NCBI GenBank assembly: GCA_013812655.1
Contig: JACCTC010000312.1
Span: 1 to 61,973 of the forward strand
DNA: 61,973 bases
Direction: 5' to 3'
DNA from: Deltaproteobacteria bacterium
Lineage (GTDB): Bacteria; Myxococcota_A; Polyangia; Haliangiales; Haliangiaceae
A program made the translations under genes and the position numbers. Positions 56,368 through 61,973 of this stretch are shown in pieces (position 1 is the first letter of the stretch; each line of letters opens with the position of its first letter). A model generated the notes under the pieces. The model was given only the letters and a program-made list of their open reading frames with translations. It searched no databases and was not told the origin of the DNA.

Positions 56368-56538
56368 ATGACGACGCGTGGCGAGCTACTGCGGGCACTG
56401 GTGATCGGGATCGTGGTCGGTGCGGCGGTCACGATCGCGGTGTACGAGCTGCGCGGTGGACCGCGCACGGCACCCGCCAGCCGCACGGTGCCAGCCAATG
56501 CCACCAGAGATGCTCCAAGAGATGGCGGTGTGCGGTGA
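56368..56538 (+). CDS. small single-pass membrane protein, 56 aa
   Basis: MTTRGELLRALVIGIVVG begins a basic n-region and one membrane helix to about residue 27, followed by an Arg/Ala/Pro tail to VR. I translated it by hand. Weak GAGAGACC upstream. The downstream frame that starts at 56498 overlaps it in another register and continues the same kind of exported, Cys-bearing sequence, so the pair could be one gene with a frameshift. See the note at 56498. Confidence 0.55.
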   Translation: MTTRGELLRALVIGIVVGAAVTIAVYELRGGPRTAPASRTVPANATRDAPRDGGVR

Positions 56539-56647
56539 CGCCTCATCCGGGCGCTCGCACGAGGTGCGTGCCACGCTGAACATCCAGGGCGGCGGCAACG
56601 TCCACCTCCCCGACAGCTCGTGCGTCTACCCCTGCGAGGCCCCATGA
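56498..56647 (+). CDS. short Cys-containing frame, possibly the frameshifted end of the gene at 56368
   Basis: 49 residues: MPPEMLQEMAVCGDASSG at the start and SSCVYPCEAP at the end, with three Cys. It has no signal of its own, overlaps the 56368 frame by 41 bases in a different register, and its stop overlaps the next ATG (ATGA), as real genes here do. Joining the anchor of 56368 to this part would give a sensible anchored periplasmic protein of about 90 residues. Sequencing error or true frameshift both possible. Confidence 0.45.
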   Translation: MPPEMLQEMAVCGDASSGRSHEVRATLNIQGGGNVHLPDSSCVYPCEAP

Positions 56648-57633
56648 AGCTCCTGTCCACCGTCGCGCTCGCAGCCCTCCTCACCACCACGTTCGCCGCT
56701 CGCGAGGCGGACGCCGAGCCGAAATCATGGACCGCGGCGAAGGCCGTGCTGCCCGACAACGTCACCGTGCTCGCCGGCGCCAATCTGATCTCGCTGCGCA
56801 AGACGGCCGCGTACCAGCAGCTCGTGCCGGCGCTGATCAAGAAGGAGCCAGACGCCAGGCAGGTATTCGACATCGCGAAGACGACCTGCGCGATCGATCT
56901 GCATACCGCGATCGAGGACGCGACGGTCGCGATCTCGGATGACGAGAAGGGCCTGGTCGTCGTCGGCCTCGCGACGGGCATCGACCAGAAGAAGGTCGTC
57001 GAGTGTCTCGACAAGCTGGCGGTGCAGATGGCGAAGGCGAAGGCGCCGCCCGCGAAGACGGGCCTCAAGGCGGGTGCGGCGAAGAAGAAGCCGGCACCGA
57101 CTCCGAAGGTGGTGACGAAGACCATCGGCAAGATTACCGAGTACTCGATCGAGGGCGAGCCCAAGAAGCTCTACCTCGCGTGGCTCACACCCGACGTCGT
57201 CGCGATCTCGACCACCGTCGATGACCGCGCGCTGCTCGAGAAGCTCGTGTCTGGCAAGGGCGTCAAGGGCGCGATGAGCGGCACGGTCGGCAAGGTCAAT
57301 ACCAGCGCGACGCTGTGGCTCGCGACCACCAAGCAGACGCCGATCTCGCAGACCGGCTCCACGATGAAGTCGGCGTTCGGCACGATCGACGCGAGCGGCG
57401 GTCAGGTCCGCTTCGACATCCACGCGATCATGGCGTCCGCGGCCGAGGCCAAGAAGTTCGTCGACGACGCGACCGCGATGCTCGGCGTCGCGAAGTCTCA
57501 GGTGCCGCCGCAGTTCGCGAACATCGTCGATGGCCTCAAGCTATCGGCGAAGGGCGACGACGCGATGATGAAGCTCGACGTGACCGAGAAAGATCTGCAG
57601 AGCATCCTCAGCCTGCTGATGATGAGCCTCTAG
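56644..57633 (+). CDS. periplasmic protein of unknown function
   Basis: 329 residues. The signal peptide MKLLSTVALAALLTTTFAA is followed by EADAEP. The body has two similar-looking alpha/beta halves (VLAGANLISLRKTAAYQQL and VRFDIHAIMASAAEAKKFV) with a Lys/Ala/Pro-rich hinge (KKKPAPTPKVV) at about 150. One possible disulfide. It resembles unnamed exported proteins of myxobacteria but I cannot name a domain. It overlaps the short upstream frame (ATGA). Confidence 0.82.
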   Translation: MKLLSTVALAALLTTTFAAREADAEPKSWTAAKAVLPDNVTVLAGANLISLRKTAAYQQLVPALIKKEPDARQVFDIAKTTCAIDLHTAIEDATVAISDDEKGLVVVGLATGIDQKKVVECLDKLAVQMAKAKAPPAKTGLKAGAAKKKPAPTPKVVTKTIGKITEYSIEGEPKKLYLAWLTPDVVAISTTVDDRALLEKLVSGKGVKGAMSGTVGKVNTSATLWLATTKQTPISQTGSTMKSAFGTIDASGGQVRFDIHAIMASAAEAKKFVDDATAMLGVAKSQVPPQFANIVDGLKLSAKGDDAMMKLDVTEKDLQSILSLLMMSL

Positions 57634-57637
57634 GAGC

Positions 57638-58285
57638 TCAATTTTCGATCGACTCGAGGAGCTCGCCGACGGTCTCCTCGACGCGGATCGCGAGCTGGCG
57701 CGGAACCGGCGAGCCGTCCTCGGCGATCAGCGCGGACAGCCGGCGGGCCGCCGCAGCGATCTGGGCGCGCAGCTTCTCCTTGCGCTCGGCGTTCGTCTGC
57801 GGGAACGCGAGCTCGCCGAACTTCTTCGCGAGCACCGGTGCCTCGAGACCTTCCTCGAAGGCGGACCGATGGATCGTGCGAAGCGTCTCCTCGTCGGCCG
57901 CGCCCTTCTCGGTCGCCTTCTGCACGAACTCGACGGTCTGCATGCTCGGGATCGGCGGCACGAAGTCGGTGGACTCGGTAGTCCGCGCGCGCTCGATCAC
58001 GCGTGGCGCGCTGGTCTCGAGGAAGCGATAGCTGCCAAGCAGCTTCGCGACCGTCGAGCCACGGAGGTGGAGCTCCTTGCGGCAATACGACTCGAAGTCG
58101 GTGTAGCCCCAGTTCACGAACAGCCGCTTCTCGGTGCAGCGAGATAGCGCCTCCGCGAGCTCGAGCCATGTCCGCTTGAACGCGCGCGCCTTCGCGAGCG
58201 TGTCCGCGCGGACGGGGTCGTCGGAGACCGCGATCATGCGGTCTTCCATCATCTGGTCGGTCTTGGTGAGAATCTTGGAACCCAT
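57638..58285 (-). CDS. hypothetical cytoplasmic helical protein
   Basis: 215 residues from ATG 58285 (TAGCGT 10 bases upstream; an earlier TTG at 58291 is possible). The region RLFVNWGYTDFESYCRKELHLRGSTVAKLLGSYRFL (two adjacent blocks) looks like a helix-turn-helix or ParB/KorB-like helical unit; the C-terminal third is a coiled helix with AERKEKLRAQIAAAARRL. Possibly DNA-binding. No named family recognised. Convergent with the preceding gene (4 bases). Confidence 0.7.
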   Translation of the reverse strand: MGSKILTKTDQMMEDRMIAVSDDPVRADTLAKARAFKRTWLELAEALSRCTEKRLFVNWGYTDFESYCRKELHLRGSTVAKLLGSYRFLETSAPRVIERARTTESTDFVPPIPSMQTVEFVQKATEKGAADEETLRTIHRSAFEEGLEAPVLAKKFGELAFPQTNAERKEKLRAQIAAAARRLSALIAEDGSPVPRQLAIRVEETVGELLESIEN

Positions 58286-58417
58286 CGGCAAGCGGACGCT
58301 ACGAGATCGGTCTGATCATCGACGGCACGGGTCCGGAGCGCCTCAGTTTTCCGAGCCTCGCGCCGCCACGAGCGACCGGATCTCCCGCAGTTACAATCCG
58401 GCACGCGGCGTGCTCAG

Positions 58418-59164
58418 ATGGCGTCCGCGATGCGGCTCCTTGTCGTCCTCCTCCTGCTCATCCTCGGCTCGAGCACCGGCTGCTTGCCGTCGAAGGGCGA
58501 TCTCGGCGCCGCCGATATCGAGGATGGCGGTGGCAGGCCAGATCCGAACCGCGGCTGCTCGATCGACAGCGACTGCACGCTCGCGTCGGCGAAGTGCTGC
58601 GACTGCGATTCGTTCGCGGTCTCCGCGGGCGACTCGCTGGCCGACGCGTGCGGCGATGTCAACTGTCCGCCATCGAGCGGGACCTGCGCGAACGTGCGTG
58701 CCGCCTGTGATCGCGGCGCGTGCGTCATCGCGTGCGTGCCGCAACCGACGACGAAGAGCTGCGCGAATGGCTTCGCGCTCGACACGACCGGCTGCCTGGT
58801 CGACGAGTGCGCCCCGGTCCTCGACGGCGGTTGCAGCGCCGACACCGACTGCGTGCAGACCCGCGCGGACTGCTGTGGCTGCGCGCGCGGCGGCTTCGAT
58901 ACCGCGGTTCACGCGAACGAGCGTGCGAGCTACGACTCCGGGCTCGGCTGCTCGAGCTCGCCGCAGTGCCCGAACGTGAACACCTGCGATCCGGCCGAGA
59001 CCCCGACGTGCGTGCAGGGCCGCTGCGAGCTGCTCGCGATGGGGCTCCCGGCAGGCGCCTGCGGGCGGTCGGATCTGCCCGAATGCCCCTCGGGGATGAC
59101 CTGTACCTTGAATGCGAACGATCCGGCCAACATGCACGGCGTCGGTGTTTGCACAACCCCGTGA
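58418..59164 (+). CDS. Cys-rich lipoprotein
   Basis: 248 residues. [18 protein letters not shown] is a lipoprotein signal (from the ATG at 58418 or 58430). The mature protein contains about 30 Cys arranged in repeated knots ([18 protein letters not shown], then [17 protein letters not shown]), two clear copies, and ends with [10 protein letters not shown]. Such disulfide-rich surface lipoproteins are frequent in myxobacteria; role unknown. TACAAT lies 20 bases before the first ATG. Confidence 0.82.
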   Translation: MASAMRLLVVLLLLILGSSTGCLPSKGDLGAADIEDGGGRPDPNRGCSIDSDCTLASAKCCDCDSFAVSAGDSLADACGDVNCPPSSGTCANVRAACDRGACVIACVPQPTTKSCANGFALDTTGCLVDECAPVLDGGCSADTDCVQTRADCCGCARGGFDTAVHANERASYDSGLGCSSSPQCPNVNTCDPAETPTCVQGRCELLAMGLPAGACGRSDLPECPSGMTCTLNANDPANMHGVGVCTTP

Positions 59165-59205
59165 CTCGCGGCCAAGTCGTCGGATCTTCTGGCGTCCCGA
59201 CGCGT

Positions 59206-59211
59206 TATAAT
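59206..59211 (+). promoter_or_regulatory. consensus -10 of the Ser/Thr kinase gene
   Basis: Perfect TATAAT, 9 bases before the ATG at 59221, leaving at most two or three leader bases. No -35 match. Strongest single example of the leaderless arrangement. Confidence 0.65.
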
Positions 59212-59220
59212 CCGCCGGTC

Positions 59221-61158
<1,938 letters not shown>

Positions 61159-61231
61159 AGCCGGGTGGCGTTCGTCACCGACTGTGGCATCGATCTTGAG
61201 GAAGACTGCCGGAGCGAAAGAGGAACCCACC

Positions 61232-61973
61232 ATGCGCACGCAACTCCCTGTGATCCGATACGTCGTACTGTTGCTCGCGCTGGCGTTCACCACATCTTGG
61301 GGCACATCCAGTGTGTCCGCCGATTCACGGTCCGCGGCCCGCACGCACTATCAGGCCGGCGTGAAGTTCTACGCGGGCGGCGACTACAAGAGCGCGATCC
61401 GCGAGTTCTCCGCAGCCCAGCAGCTCGCGCCCGCCGACCTCAACAACTACAACCTCGCGCTCTGCTACGACAAGCTGGGCGACCCCGAGCCAGCGATCCA
61501 GTACTACCGTGCGTTCCTCGACAAGCAACCGTCGAGTGACAAGCGCGCCGAGATCGAGGCGAGCATCTCGCGGCTCGAGGCGGCGGCGAAGTCGATCGCC
61601 GCAAAGAAGGCGGCAGAGGCAGCGAAGGCCGAGGACGCCCGGCGCATCGCCGAGGCGAAAGAAGCCGAGAAGGCACGCAAGGCCGAGGAGGCCGCGCGCA
61701 AGGCGGAAGACGCCAAGCGCGCCGAGGAAGCGCGCAAGCGGCCGCCGGAGACGAAGCCGGACCCGCAGCCCGAGGTCGGTGGCGAGGTCGATGTGCGTGC
61801 GGGCGTCGGCACCACGGGGACCCCGGGCAACGGCACCACGGTCTCGACGGGTGACGCGCAGCTCGATCGCGTCGCGCGCATCGACATCAACCAGATCCGC
61901 GACCAGCGCACCGGCGGCGCCGCGAGTGGCGTGCCCGATCCGCGCGGCGGCCCGACGACCACCGATCCGCAGG
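61232..61973 (+). CDS. exported TPR/coiled-coil protein (3' end cut off)
   Basis: At least 247 residues, open to the window edge; translated by hand. RBS GAGGAA before the ATG. A signal peptide ends near SVSA. Residues 35-100 hold TPR-like helices (YQAGVKFYAGGDYKSAIREF, LNNYNLALCYDKLGD). A long Ala/Glu/Lys helix follows (about 115-170), like the TolA or CpoB coiled segment, then a Pro/Gly/Thr linker. Probably a periplasmic adaptor; follows the kinase by 73 bases. Confidence 0.85.
   Translation, partial: MRTQLPVIRYVVLLLALAFTTSWGTSSVSADSRSAARTHYQAGVKFYAGGDYKSAIREFSAAQQLAPADLNNYNLALCYDKLGDPEPAIQYYRAFLDKQPSSDKRAEIEASISRLEAAAKSIAAKKAAEAAKAEDARRIAEAKEAEKARKAEEAARKAEDAKRAEEARKRPPETKPDPQPEVGGEVDVRAGVGTTGTPGNGTTVSTGDAQLDRVARIDINQIRDQRTGGAASGVPDPRGGPTTTDPQ

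Overview
The window is high-GC DNA with dense, tightly packed genes and no rRNA, tRNA, CRISPR array or insertion sequence that I could find. The content points to a myxobacterium-like member of Myxococcota (Polyangia/Haliangiales type; this placement is inference). The clues are many eukaryote-like Ser/Thr kinases with varied C-terminal domains, TIGR02996/leucine-rich-type proteins, a MYXO-CTERM-like sorting motif, OmpA proteins with thrombospondin type-3 calcium repeats, and many Cys-rich lipoproteins.

Layout. 1-2057: an RRM protein cut by the window edge, a lipoprotein and a nucleotidyltransferase-fold protein. 2268-10731: nucleoside salvage/catabolism genes on the minus strand (amidohydrolase deaminase, cytidine deaminase, a coupled small exported protein, purine nucleoside phosphorylase, pyrimidine phosphorylase, deoC). 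They are interrupted by a ParE-type toxin-antitoxin pair bracketed by two 40-bp direct repeats. 10749-20470: four Ser/Thr kinase-like proteins of four different architectures (FGE-like tail, six-helix membrane front, beta-propeller tail, pseudokinase with TonB/AgmX-like tail) around an arginase-family gene. 20785-28471: an EI24 protein and the housekeeping block prs-rplY-pth-rpsF-rpsR-rplI-dnaB, with a 420-residue intein in dnaB, and a Trm112-like protein. 28554-32469: OmpA/TSP3 protein, a guanidino-group-modifying enzyme and ferrochelatase. 32706-36208: DUF3052 protein, a lipoprotein with a heme-like motif coupled to a CxxCH outer-membrane barrel, and a secreted protein coupled to a ferritin-like protein. 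36261-46641: a cell-surface operon (porin, PHP-domain lipoprotein, exported protein, two large lipoproteins, the last looking like two proteins joined in frame). 46667-49579: small FAD protein, lipoprotein, alpha/beta hydrolase. 49584-54821: TIGR02996 protein, metallophosphoesterase, class III aminotransferase, two CDP-alcohol phosphatidyltransferases and a small membrane protein, which may make an unusual phospholipid. 54818-61973: MBL hydrolase and LysE exporter from a shared promoter, small and periplasmic proteins, a Cys-rich lipoprotein, another Ser/Thr kinase and a TPR/coiled-coil protein cut by the window edge.

Two genome-style traits recur. Many first genes have a TA-x-x-x-T hexamer only 6-9 bases before the start codon and no Shine-Dalgarno sequence, which suggests leaderless transcripts; I used this to choose several starts. 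Inside operons, genes often overlap at the start/stop by ATGA, GTGA, TTGA or TGATG, which suggests translational coupling. Functions are assigned by reading motifs by eye; no database search was run.
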